Shown: positions 53,401-61,924 of the stretch, piece after piece
How positions within the stretch are numbered: position 1 is the stretch's first letter
Layout: each line of letters opens with the position of its first letter
Assembly (NCBI GenBank): GCA_905221605.1
Contig: CAJNDS010002226.1
Coordinates: 392,501-456,500, forward strand
Origin: Symbiodinium natans
Lineage: Eukaryota > Sar > Dinophyceae > Suessiales > Symbiodiniaceae
Length of the DNA stretch: 64,000 nt
Reading direction: 5' to 3'
Notes under the pieces: model-generated
What the model saw: only the letters and a program-made list of their open reading frames with translations
Database searches by the model: none
Told to the model about the DNA's origin: nothing
Position numbers and translations under genes: made by a program

Positions 53401-54762
53401 GGCCTTGGGAATTAGAACAAGGATTTGAGGGGTTCGTGCAGTAGAATAATGTAGGAACCATAAAGGAATATCATTAGCAATTCTTCCGATGCCCGATATT
53501 ACAAGCCCAAAGCTCTGAAAGAGCCAACAACAAACACTCAGGCGTGTAGGGCTTGGGGCTGGAGCTTAGAACTCAGGCTTTAGAATTTCGGGCTTACTGC
53601 TTCAGGGCTGCTAGACCCGCGTCTCCACACATGAGGTCGTCCTGCCATGAAACCGGATCTGCGTGCGCAGCCCTGCGAGGCCCAATCTCCCAACTCAAGG
53701 GTGCATCTTTTAGGGTTTAGGGTTTAGGGTTGAGGATTTAGGGTTGAGGGTTTCGGGTTTCGGGTTTAGGGTTTAGGGTTTAGGGTTTACAACCAACCCT
53801 TGACTCGCTTCTCGCCCTGGCTCAGGTGCGTCCACTCCGTAAATCCTTCGCCATGGAACTCATCATTCCTGAGCAGAGATGAACCGGAAAGCATGGATGA
53901 ACCCTACCGAGACCTAAACTCTGAACCTTCATCCCTAAACTCACACCAAGAACACACCAAGAGGTGGGGGAAAGGGGCTCGAGAGTTGAGCGCGTGATCA
54001 TGCGCATGTTAACGGACGGTCACAAGTGTATAGGGTTCAGGGTTAAGGGTATCGGGTTTCGGGTGTCGGGTTTCCCCTAACATCCGTAGGATCACGGACT
54101 GCAGGTTGCATTGGTAAGATCTGCATGTTGGGTTTGGGATTTGGGGTCCAGGAATTTGGGGACTTGGCGCTTAGGGTCTTCGGGCTTCGGGCACTCCATG
54201 TCAAGGGAGCCCATGCGAAAATAGGGGAGCCCTAATATAGTCCCCCAACTAGCAGGATTCCCTAGACTAGGGACCCCCAATAAGGCTCTCCGAATTTCGG
54301 AAACCCCCATTGTCTGAAGAAGCCCAAAAGGGCCCTCAGGGCGCTTTGGCGGGGGATCCCAGCTTGGGGTTCACGATTCCCAAACCAGTTTGAACACCCG
54401 AACCTGTGAATAAGAAAGGCAAAGCTCCAAAACCCGAAACCCCGCATACCCCACCTTGAGCCCACACCCCCAAGAGCTGCAGTTAGAACGCGGAGGCCTA
54501 GTACGGGTACTCGAGGCTAGTCTTTGAGACTAGAGTTTTTTAGCACCATTGACCCCAGATGGACAGTAATTATATGAAAATATGTACACGCGCTTACGGA
54601 TGCTGGTTAGTACGGAATCATATTCGCACTCAACAAAATAGCAATATGAACCCTAGCTCAAATTTGAACTCTGCACTGCCCAAAACAGGGCGTAAGATGA
54701 TTGACTCGACCACCAAGCAGCTCTGGAAACTGGTGGTACTGCGGAAAGTAGATCGCCATGAC
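44400..54762 (-). CDS. WbsX / GH99-like glycan enzyme domain, split into at least 14 exons
   Basis: Conserved blocks of the WbsX family (Pfam Glyco_tran_WbsX, related to the GH99 barrel; found in polysaccharide-synthesis proteins) occur on the minus strand in exact family order: AIYFPQYHQFPE, NDEFHGEGFTEW, RKPLPAEKGGLDYY, YGVYGFMIYHYW, DKPFFFSWAN, RRWERGYGEHATGEVLIEQ, WREHFNYLLPYF, YKRIDNKPVFAIYFPQ, WHLLAKNGFAGMYFL, GATTGFDNRVRG, SPEEFKAGL, AAWNEWNEQG. In bacterial relatives these read PQFHPIPEND, GEGFTEW, GFCYYHYWF, WANENWTRRWDG, VLIEQ, DGKPVF and WNEWGEG. The family assignment is confident; the substrate is not. Likely deviations are the shortened WAN-RRW block and WNEWNEQG in place of WNEWGEG. 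Exons are about 45-165 nt, and introns of up to about 1.5 kb or more carry TTTAGGG arrays. The gene probably continues on both sides. No frameshift is needed to join the exons whose ends I could fix. Confidence 0.88.
44638..44734. mobile_element. MITE-like element, family C relative
   Basis: About 97 bp. Left GGTTCATGGGTAGTGCGAAG then TGGGGTTCTAAGTA; right in reverse GGTTCATTGGCAACTATAGG then TAGGGTTCTACGTA. It lies in the WbsX intron between exons o and n. Immediately left (about 44515-44637) is another AT-rich inverted-repeat remnant resembling 53440-53510 and 24120-24165. Confidence 0.62.
44889..44938 (-). CDS. WbsX exon n (EFKAGLVESFRRLADV)
   Basis: A 50-nt exon after ACTCCGCCAG that encodes EFKAGLVESFRRLADV plus two bases. 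The donor is GTGCCA. It joins in phase 2 to exon o, restoring a Ser codon and giving LADVSENLYFIAAWNEW. The 1.37-kb intron before it contains one of the largest TTTAGGG arrays of the window. Confidence 0.82.
45245..45605. repeat. TTTAGGG array inside a WbsX intron
   Basis: About 50 units over 360 bp, interrupted by GGGTTAGG slips and TTCAGGG/TTTCGGG variants at the right. It lies between exons n (44938) and m (46313), so it is intronic. In sense it reads CCCTAAA. Confidence 0.95.
46313..46385 (-). CDS. WbsX exon m (TTGFDNRVRG block)
   Basis: Begins after ACCCAG and encodes YWGATTGFDNRVRG then CSQRYRASPE. It corresponds to the family GWDNTPR region and the following SPE segment. It ends CCTGAG followed by GTGGCG, phase 0, and joins to exon n as SPEEFKAGL. 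Confidence 0.82.
46620..46714. mobile_element. MITE-like element, family A copy 3
   Basis: About 95 bp. Left GGGATGTGCCCCCTTATACC, right ending TAGTGCAAAGGGGAACATCC plus C. It lies in the WbsX gene, in the intron region between exons j and m, which shows that these elements sit in introns. Confidence 0.76.
48645..48696 (-). CDS. WbsX exon j (NGFAGMYFL block)
   Basis: Begins after AGCTGTCAG with GAATGGCTTTG and encodes NGFAGMYFLRTVSGASN. The probable donor is GTAGC at the end. The next recognised exon is 2.3 kb away, so one or more exons lie between; islands near 47.0-48.5 kb are candidates. Confidence 0.78.
48886..48938 (-). CDS. WbsX exon i (MMNNWHLLA block)
   Basis: A 53-nt exon that starts after GGGCTCAG and encodes EIGEKLGPMMNNWHLLA. 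It ends GCCAA followed by GC. The join to exon h gives YFPQEIGEKLG and the join to exon j gives WHLLAKNGFAGMYFL (family: WRELAKENGFxGxYF). Both junctions keep frame. Confidence 0.82.
49397..49455 (-). CDS. WbsX exon h (IDNKPVFAIYFPQ block)
   Basis: Encodes GNYKRIDNKPVFAIYFPQ, matching the family NYIKIDGKPVFLIYRP. The donor is canonical, CCTCAG followed by GTGGGG, phase 0. The acceptor is one of several AG dinucleotides in a TTTAGGG-like stretch and remains open. Confidence 0.83.
49777..49841 (-). CDS. WbsX exon g (WREHFNYLLPYF block)
   Basis: Begins after TCTCGGAAG with GATTATGCC and encodes DYANETGWREHFNYLL then PYF. It corresponds to the family EYxDxxxWxEHFxYLLPFF. The 3' end is ambiguous: a GC donor within CCAGCATCG or a GT donor after CTGCAG about 20 nt further on. 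Confidence 0.82.
50050..50330. repeat. Opposed arrays on both sides of WbsX exon f
   Basis: CCCTAAA at 50055-50148 (in sense TTTAGGG) and TTCAGGG/TTTAGGG at 50230-50325. The 55-nt exon lies between, so the pre-mRNA could pair across it. Confidence 0.9.
50166..50220 (-). CDS. WbsX exon f (RRWERGYGEHATGEVLIEQ block)
   Basis: Begins after CACGAG with GCGATGGGAG and, joined to exon e, reads WANRRWERGYG then EHATGEVLIEQ. The family has WANENWTRRWDG and VLIEQ. It ends GAGCAG followed by GC, and joining to the next exon gives VLIEQDYANE in frame. The Glu-Asn-Trp-Thr part of the family motif appears to be missing or is encoded elsewhere. Confidence 0.83.
51064..51129 (-). CDS. WbsX exon e (FFFSWAN block)
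   Basis: Starts after CTGTGCAG and encodes VMWKIPHLMLQDGQPD then KPFFFSWAN, equivalent to the family MLxDGEPDxPFCFSWANE. It ends GCCAACAG followed by GC. The sense CCCTAAA array ends only about 8 nt before the acceptor AG, so the intron 3' end is itself telomere-like. Confidence 0.85.
51960..52035 (-). CDS. WbsX exon d (YGVYGFMIYHYW block)
   Basis: Encodes HLGEAELADQYGVYGF followed by MIYHYW, matching the family QAxLAKEYGIYGFCYYHYWF. It follows a CCTAG acceptor. The donor is unresolved, possibly GC shortly after the YHYW codons. The expected link to exon e (family GKRLLEKPL) was not identified with confidence; an island at about 51.27-51.36 kb is a candidate. Confidence 0.8.
52320..53250. 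repeat. CCCTAAA arrays and islands in the WbsX gene
   Basis: CCCTAAA at 52320-52372, 52735-52790 and 53198-53248. Islands between (52400-52500, 52590-52720, 52830-52900, 53030-53140) have short open minus-strand frames but no block of the WbsX family that I recognise. Confidence 0.85.
53253..53415 (-). CDS. WbsX exon c (KPLPAEKGGLDYY block)
   Basis: Open minus-strand frame encoding a charged stretch, then RELRKPLPAEKGGLDYYV and SPLFRSKRQ. It fits the family segment that ends KPxxxGGLGYYDL and leads to RxRQAxLA. Both exon ends are estimated. The 3' end lies against a TTTAGGG array (sense strand) at 53200-53250. Confidence 0.6.
53790..53868 (-). CDS. WbsX exon b (NDEFHGEGFTEW block)
   Basis: Begins after TCTGCTCAG and encodes NDEFHGEGFTEWTHL, matching the family NDEWWGEGFTEWTNV. 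The 3' end is uncertain: the frame stays open for about 11 more residues and runs directly into a CCCTAAA array in sense, so the donor may lie anywhere from the Leu codon onward. Confidence 0.82.
54211..54310. mobile_element. MITE-like element, family B copy 3
   Basis: About 100 bp, reverse orientation relative to copy 2. It shares GCGAAAATAGGGGA at the left, an internal CTAGCAGGATTCCCT, and ACCCCCAATAAGG...ATTTCGGAAACCCCC at the right. It lies in the first detected WbsX intron (between exons a and b). Confidence 0.7.
54722..54762 (-). CDS. WbsX exon a (AIYFPQYHQFPE block)
   Basis: Encodes VMAIYFPQYHQFPE, the first beta strand of the WbsX barrel (family: YYLPQFHPIPE). It follows an acceptor ending CCAG and stops inside the Glu codon at CCAGA followed by GC. 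Joining to the next exon (CAG then GAATGATGAG) restores Glu-Asn-Asp, exactly the family PEND motif. This is the clearest GC-AG intron in the window. Confidence 0.85.
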
Positions 54763-54888
54763 CTGGTTTCTGATAGCCGGGATGTTTTGATGGTCTGTTC
54801 AGGGCCTAGAGGTCAGAATGATTCAGGGATCAGGGCGCAGTGTCTAGGGGTGTTGAGGATGGTGGTCTAACGGCCTAAACCCTGGTTA

Positions 54889-55014
54889 CATGGGGGGGGT
54901 CTCCGAAATTAGGGGTACCTTGCATTATAAGGGAATCCCACTATTTTGGGGGTCTATTTTAGGGGTCCCCTATTTTCTTAGGGGGTCCCCTATTTTCGTA
55001 AACCCCCCCACATG
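54889..55014. mobile_element. MITE-like element, family B copy 2
   Basis: About 126 bp, bounded by CATG at both ends. Left CATGGGGGGGGGTCTCCGAA then ATTAGGGGTACC; right in reverse CATGTGGGGGGGTTTACGAA then AATAGGGGACCCCC. The right arm carries a duplicated GGGGTCCCCTATTTT block. Confidence 0.72.
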
Positions 55015-55514
55015 TTTGTAGATGCCCGCCTTCAGCCCTGAACCCACTCAAGACCTTGCCCTCCAACTTTATCGAGCCCAGACATGAACTTTCTTGGGGT
55101 GTGACGTGCGGTGCAAGCTTGTGAGCCACCCTGAAGGCCCGAAGCCCTAAACCCTAAACTGCCCTCAGACACTCCAAACACACCGAGAAGTAGTCCTTGG
55201 CTCAGGGTTATAAGGTTTTAGGGCCAAGCTGTCACGCCGGTTGTAGGTTTGGGGTGTAAGGTTTCGGGTTCATGGTTTAAGGTTTACGTTCCCCCCCCGG
55301 CCCCCCTCTGGTGTGGTTGGGGCTTAGGGTTTAAGGTTCAGGGTTTAGGGTTTAGGTTTAGAGCTTAATGATTCGGGCGCAAGGTTAATCATCCCAGCAT
55401 ACGTGCTACCGTTTAAAGAGCGCTGCCTGGCAAAGAGGTGCTCTGGGCCCCGATGAGGCTTATGGCCGGCACCCTTTACCCCGACCCCCGAAAACAAAAT
55501 CTGAATCCTTGAAA

Positions 55515-58100
55515 CTCGCACTTTAAACCCTAAACCCTAAACCCTAAACCCTAAACCCTAAACCCTAAACCCTAAACCCTAAACCCTAAACCCTAAACCC
55601 TAAACCCTAAACCCTAAACACCAAGCCTAACTTGCATCCCGAAGGCCTGGGCCCCAAAAAACCCCTGAGTGCCCCCCCGCCCCCCCCCCCCCCCCGGCCT
55701 TGGGGGCCATGGGCAGCTCCCCCACAAAGCCGCCGGCGCCTCTGAGAGCCTCAGGAGGGGCCCTAGTCTCGGAGATTTGCCCCACAACGGAGGGGAGACG
55801 TTTAGGGTTTCGGGTTTAGGGTTTAGGGTTTGGGGTTTGGGGTTTGGGGTTTGGGGTTTGGGGTTTGGGGATTTGGGCTTTGATGTTTGGCATCCAGAAC
55901 TTGGCATGCCCTGGGCTCCCGGGCGGAAACGGCGAAGTTTCCGAGCTCCACCTGCAAGGGGGGCGCTGGGGCATTCCGGGTGCAGGCTTTAGGGTTGAGG
56001 GTTTAGGGTTTAGGGCTTAGGGCTTAGGGTTTAGGGTTTAGGGTTTAGGGTTTAGGGTGTAGGGTGTAGGGTTGTAGGGTTTTAGGGTTTAGGGATAGCT
56101 TTTAAGGCTTGGGGTATAGAGCTTAGGGGTGTAGGGTTGAGAGTTTCGGGTCCCAGCAGAATTCTGTGAGGAAGTTGTTTGCAATTGGGGCGGCAGGGGG
56201 CCCGCAACCGTCATAACAAACAAGGCCCAAACCCCAAACCATGGGGCTTCCAGGGGCGTCTCAAAATCCCTCTTCCGCCGACGAGAGGAGGCCTAAAGCA
56301 CGCAGGCCCCACAAGCCAACGCCTGCAATCCTTGCACGAACAGAGAGGTAGCTCCCGAAACCCACTCTCCCCGAACCTTCAACCAAAAAATCCTAAGACC
56401 CTAAAGATCGGACCCCGTCGCTTGTGCGTTCTTGGGCTTGGAGGGTCCAGGGTCTGGCACGGGTCTTACAAGCATCCGTGCCAGCAAAAAGAACAGCACC
56501 TGCTTCATGCGAAGCAAGCCAGCCAAGGCATCACCACAGCGCTGGGGAAAGACGGCGGGGGGCGGGGCGTGAGCCCTGCGCAGCCGCTGCACCCTGCCAG
56601 GGCCTTCCGAAGACCTTTTGTTAGGGGGCTTTATGAAGCCTTCCGGATGCGTACAGCCTTTATAGTCATAGCAATACACCTTGCAATCCCTCCATGGGAG
56701 GTACCCAGCTTCGGGGAGTGCTTTGGTTTTGGGGTTCAACACGAGGAGCCACCTCGACCCCCTCGAGCTTCGGCCAAATCGCCGGCAGGGCCTCGGAACG
56801 GATGCATCGGGGTGGGTCATTTGGGAAAGGAGGGGGGGGGGTCTCATCCCGGATGTTGTGTTTTAGCATCCAATTGAAGAATTTAGGGGTTTGGGGTTTG
56901 GGGGTTTAGGGTTTGGGGTTTGGGGTTTGAGGTTTGGGGTTTGGGGTTTGGGGTTTGGGGGTCTTTGGTTTGGAGGGTGTTGCGGGGGAATGGGATCGGG
57001 ACTTTAGAAGGCTTGCCCCTGGGGGCTGTTGGGGCTCGAAGCTTCACGAGGAACCATGGTCGTCATAGCAAAGGAATACGCATACCTGTCGTAAAAACAA
57101 CTGAACTCTTCCGCTCGTTTGGCTCCTATCCAGGGATTAAGACTCGTACCCCTAAGGACGCGCTCCTAAGAGGTTCTCTGAAAATACTCCTACTACGGCC
57201 TTTATATTCCCCTAGAAGACCTCTAAACAGGGCCCCCAAAGCAAGGGTACAACCGTAGGGTCCAAGGTAGACTCCCCTGATCCTAGTCCCCCGTCCGAGC
57301 CCTCAAGGCCCAAGGCCGTGGAGCCCCCCAAAGCCCAAAAACGCCCCTAAGCCCTAAGCCCTAAGCCCGAAGCCCTAAACCCTAAACCCTAAACCCTAAA
57401 CCCTAAACCCTAAACCCTAAACCCTAAACCCTAAACCTTAAACCCTAAACCCTAAACCCTAAACCCTAAACCCTAAACCCTAAACCCTAGCACGAAAGGT
57501 CTTAAGCCCAAGGCCCGGCTTCACATCTACAGCTCTCTGTATGCGCGGTTAAGATCTCTTGGCCACACATGGCACATTGTTTGGATTCACACCACCCTAA
57601 ACCCTAAACCCTAAACCCTAAACCCTAAACCCTAAACCCTAAACCCTAAACACCCTTTTCACAGCCCGGCCCTAAAGCTCTAGGTTTTGGGCGTTGGGGT
57701 TGATTGAGGGTTCCTCTACGTCTCTGGCGTCGGCACCTTGGCAAGGCTGGCAAAGGGAGCAGCCCCAAAGCGGGCCCAGTACCTTCCCGCACGTCGGGCT
57801 AACCCATGTGGGGATTTCGGTCCCTGGGATCGCTTTTCTTTTGATTGAGGAACCTACCTTAAACTGATATTGAACTCTTAAACCCGGACTCAAGACCGAA
57901 TGCAATTCCTCGATGTCTCAAAGTCTGCCCACATGGACATTGCGGATATTGGGTTGGGGTGGCTCCTTTTGCAGGAAGGGATCCCTAAACCCTAAACCCT
58001 AAACCCTAAACCCTAAACCCTAAACCCTAAACCCTAAACCCTAAACCCTAAACCCTAAACCCTAAACCCTAAACCCTAAACCCTATAAACCCCAAACCCT
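55515..58100. repeat. Telomere-like arrays upstream of the WbsX gene
   Basis: CCCTAAA at 55524-55620 (about 14 units), TTTGGGG at 55825-55875, mixed arrays at 55990-56095 and 56885-56960, CCCTAAA at 57370-57490, 57594-57650 and 57983-58086. Islands between, including 57680-57900, are weak exon candidates; nothing recognised. Confidence 0.92.
56466..56511 (-). CDS. Possible signal-peptide exon
   Basis: Minus-strand ATG (56511) encodes MKQVLFFLLARMLV, a plausible signal peptide, and the codons are followed by a donor-like GTAAGA. It could be a 5' exon of a secreted protein. The surrounding 400 bp are open in several frames on both strands, so this is tentative. Confidence 0.3.
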
Positions 58101-58249
58101 AAACATGGAGCTTTGACAACGTTTCGGCCTTGCTATGCTCTGCGCCGACTTGGGGTTTAGGAGGAAGGATTGTTGATGAGGGGCCACAGCTCAAAAAAAA
58201 CAATCCCTAAACACTCCCAACGCCTGAATCCTAGGAGGATCTAGAATGC

Positions 58250-58486
58250 AAAACAAGTCCAAGTTGTCCGACCATAAACCCTCACCCCGGGCACATGTTG
58301 CCGCCAATAGAGGTCAACTGGTCCTCGGCAGCGATGGCGGGTCGGGTGGTCCCTTCTCAATTTATGTTCGCTGGCGTCAGCAGAATGGATACACTCGGTC
58401 TGAAACTGCCTGAAATAGTTTTTATCGTGAGAGTATGTCCAAGATGAGGCATGGCGAAATAGAGGGAAATTTAGGCGGGAAAACAT
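58250..58486 (-). CDS. Candidate exon of unknown function
   Basis: Minus-strand open frame encoding SSWTYSHDKNYFRQFQTE, then CIHSADASEHKLRRDH and RGPVDLYWRQHVPGV. A second frame is also readable in the 3' half (AIAAEDQLTSIGGNMCPG before GTGAGG), so the frame of that part is open. No family recognised. Confidence 0.36.
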
Positions 58487-58499
58487 GGCGCCTCATTCC

Positions 58500-58932
58500 C
58501 TAATGCCCGATTAAGCAGTGGCACATCAGAACTGCGCACTCAGGCCTGAACTAAAACATCCCAGAGCCCAAAGCCTGAATCCCACAAACTAAGACGGAGG
58601 GTCTTCCGAGATTTTGATGTTCGAGTCCATGGCCGCCAAGAATTGCTTCGTGGCCTAGTTCAGGCGGTTTGGGTTTAGGGTTTTTTTTGGGGGTGTGGGG
58701 GGGGGGGGGGTCATAGGTAGTTATGAACCAGCTTAACGAGGGTACCTATAAACGTGCTTATCACTACCCTTTAAACCTTCTAGAAGGATGGTTTCGGTCT
58801 AGCTCCCCAGGGCCCATGATCTGCAGCGACGGTTCAGGTCTTTCAGCTCTATATAGGGTGTAGGGTTTAGGGCTTCGGGCTTAGGGTTTGGGGGCCCCCA
58901 CCCCCCAAACCCCCCACCCCCCAAGCGAACGA

Positions 58933-58963
<31 letters not shown>

Positions 58964-61920
58964 CAGAAGAAACCAGCAGGAAAATAGAGGAAACGACCAG
59001 GCAGAGTAGAGTTCCGTGACCAACTGCCCATCAGCCTGTTTCCCTGAACGCCTCCAGCCGCATTGTTTCAGGGGGTTCAGGGTTTAGGGTTTAGGGTTTC
59101 GGGTTTGGGGTTTAGGGTTTGGGGTTTAGGGTTTGGGTTGGTCCGCTTAAACTCTGAGCCTTCAAACAGGGTTTTGGAGCGCAGGGGTTTGGAAACGAGG
59201 TATAGGTATTCAATACCAGGGCTATCTGTGAGAAGTGTAAGATTTAGGGTTTAGGGCGCTCTGGCTCGGGCGAATCTCTAGGGGGGTTTGGGTTTAGGGC
59301 TAAGCAAACCCTAAAAAGGGAAATTCGAACTTCCGTCTTATCACCAGCCTGCTTGGTGGAGTACAAGAAGGAACCACCCACCTGCTGCAACTGTTGGGCT
59401 TGGGGTTAAGGGCTTGGGTTTGGGGTTTGGGGTTTAGGGTTTAGGGTTTAGAGGTTAGGGGGTTTTGGGCCGCGTTAGATTGGTTGGAAGTAGAGGTTAG
59501 CAGGTGCCACACTGGCATGAGATCGTCTGCCGCTGCAATGGAAGATGCCCTAAACCCTAAACCCTAAACCCTAAACCCTAAACCCTAAACCCCAAACCCC
59601 AAACCCTAAACCCTAAACCCTGAACGCCGAGGGGAGGAAAGAAAAGCACCTCCGCGTGCGAGCCAAAGAGCCGGTCGCCTCGGCTTGTCGGTCAGGGCTT
59701 AGTGGCTGCGGGGTTTAGGGTTTAGGGTTTAGGGTTTAGGGTTTAGGGTTTAGGGTTTAGGGTTTAGGGTTTAGGGTTCAGGCTTCAGGGTTTAGGGTTT
59801 AGGGTTTAGGGTTTAGGGTTCCAGGGTTCAGGGTTTAGGGTTCTGGGTTTCCAGTTTAGGGTTTAGCGTTTAGGGTTCAAGGCTGAGGGTTCAGAGTTGT
59901 GGGTTGGGTCTCACGGCTTTGGGCTTTGAAGGGTTTCGGGCTTTTGGGGGTTTAGGGTCTTTCTTGGAGGTGGGGTCTAGGTTTTAAGCATGTTAAGCAG
60001 GGGTTATCAGGGCTGGTAAGGTTTAGGAGATTTGGGGGGTTTAGGCTGCTGATGGTGCGGTTTCGGAACCCTCAACCCTTCTGACGTCTACTGTAGGTTT
60101 TTGGGCGTGGGCTCTATGCTTTTCTCCCCACCCCTAACCCATTTAGGGCGGACAGGGTCAGTGCCCCAAAACCCTAAGCTCTAAACCCTAAATCCTAAAT
60201 CCTAAATCCTAAACCCTAAACCCTAAACCCTAAACCCTAAACCCTAAACCCTAAACCCTAAACCCTAAACCCTAAACCCTAAACCCTAAACCCTAAAGCC
60301 ACAGCCAAAGATGCCAAGAACCGGCGCCAGGTTAGACACCTGAGGGCCAGGTCGGGCCGGTATTCGAAACAGCTGGGTTTAGGGTTTAGGTTTTAGGGTT
60401 AAGGGTTTCGGGTTTAGGCTTTAGGGTTGAGCGTTAAGGGTTGAGGGTTTAGGGTTTAGGGTTCAGGGTTTAGGGTTTAGGGATAGGGTTTAGGGTTTCG
60501 GGTTTAGGGTTTAGGCTTTAGTGTTGTTGAGGGATTATAAGCTGCCGAAGAGTCGCGTGCGCGGGAGCAACCAGGTGTCTAAGGCTTTGCAAGGCTTCTG
60601 GGAGTTTGCACCACTCTGCAGCACATCCTCAAACTCCGAAACCCAAAACCTAACCCTAAACCCCTGAACCCACTTTGCTATTTCGTCATAACGTCAGCTG
60701 ATAAGCACACTACGGGTGTTATGGCTGCCCCACCAAACCCCCCCGGCCTCAAGCCAGCCGAGTGTAAGGGGCCTACTCAACTAGAATGAGTATTCTCTAT
60801 ACAGGGATTGTAAAGGGCTGACATTGGTGATTTTTGTGGCTACCATAACCGTGATGTTTTAGAGCAGGGGCTTCATGGGTTCGAGGGCGCAGGGTCTAGA
60901 CTTTAGGGCCTCAGCTCTCAGACTACCCCTGCTAGACTTCAGGGCATATCAGGTATGAATCAAAACTTCAACCTCCAAACCGTACAACCTACAAGCCCAC
61001 ACGCCCCCAAAGCCCTAAACCCCCAAGCCTTCCAAAAAAGGCCGGCCAAGAACAAATCAGGCCCGTTACATGAAGCAGTATTTGGGGCTTCGGAACGCAC
61101 TTGGCGCTTCAGAGCCAGATAAAGGCCCCCAAAAACCACGAACTCCTCAGTGCACGGCCTTCGTTCGCCGCGTCATCGTCGTGCCCGTGGGCGCAATAAG
61201 ATTTAGGTGGGCGTGGATCCCGAAGTTGTGAAGCACCTGAGAGTAACAGAAACTTCAGCAAGGGCATCGAGGTTTTCCAGGAGTTCGGGGCTTTTGGGGC
61301 TCTGGGGTTTCAGGGCTTGTCAGCGGCGGCATCTATCCCTCTACACTTGTTCCTGATGTGGGTTCCAGGGCCTAGGGCTTAGAACTTGAAATGCAACCCC
61401 ATCTTCGTGGACCAAGACTTGTAACTCAGGGGCCAAAACCTACGAATCCGCGGGAGCCGAAGCAATCCGAAGGTGCAAGCCCTAAGCCCTCACATATCTG
61501 AAACCCTGAAACCCTGAAACCCTGAAACCCTTAAGCCCTGAATTCGGCCGAGCCGTGTTCCGGGGCCTTTTTACCAGGGAGCTGGCAGATAGCGATTTGG
61601 GGGTTGGAGTTTAAGGTTTAGGGGTTTCACAAAAGGTTTAGGGCTCAGGGTTTTTGAGGGTTAGAGATGAGGTTTTAGGATCAGGTGTGGTTAGGGTTTG
61701 GGGTGGGCTTAGACGGCCACATGACCTCCTTCACGTCAGAAAAAAGACAGATTTAGGGCTCAGGGTTGTTCAGGTGTTAGGCTTCGGGGCTTCGGGTTTA
61801 CGTTCCTGGTTTGGAGCATAGGGGGTTAGGGCTAGGGGAGTTTTGGAACGCAGCCGGCGCACGCTGCGGACTTGGAATTTGGTGCCACAAAGAGCCTGCA
61901 TGCGCAAGAGCTGTTTCCAG
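58500..61920. repeat. Telomere-like arrays with unassigned islands
   Basis: G run and inverted remnant at 58680-58790; AC microsatellite at 58940-58965; TTTAGGG at 59080-59145 and 59710-59870; CCCTAAA at 59548-59625 and 60180-60297; mixed TTTAGGG at 60375-60530. From 60540 to 61920 repeats are sparse and I see no recognisable gene. Confidence 0.85.
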
Positions 61921-61924
61921 AGGA

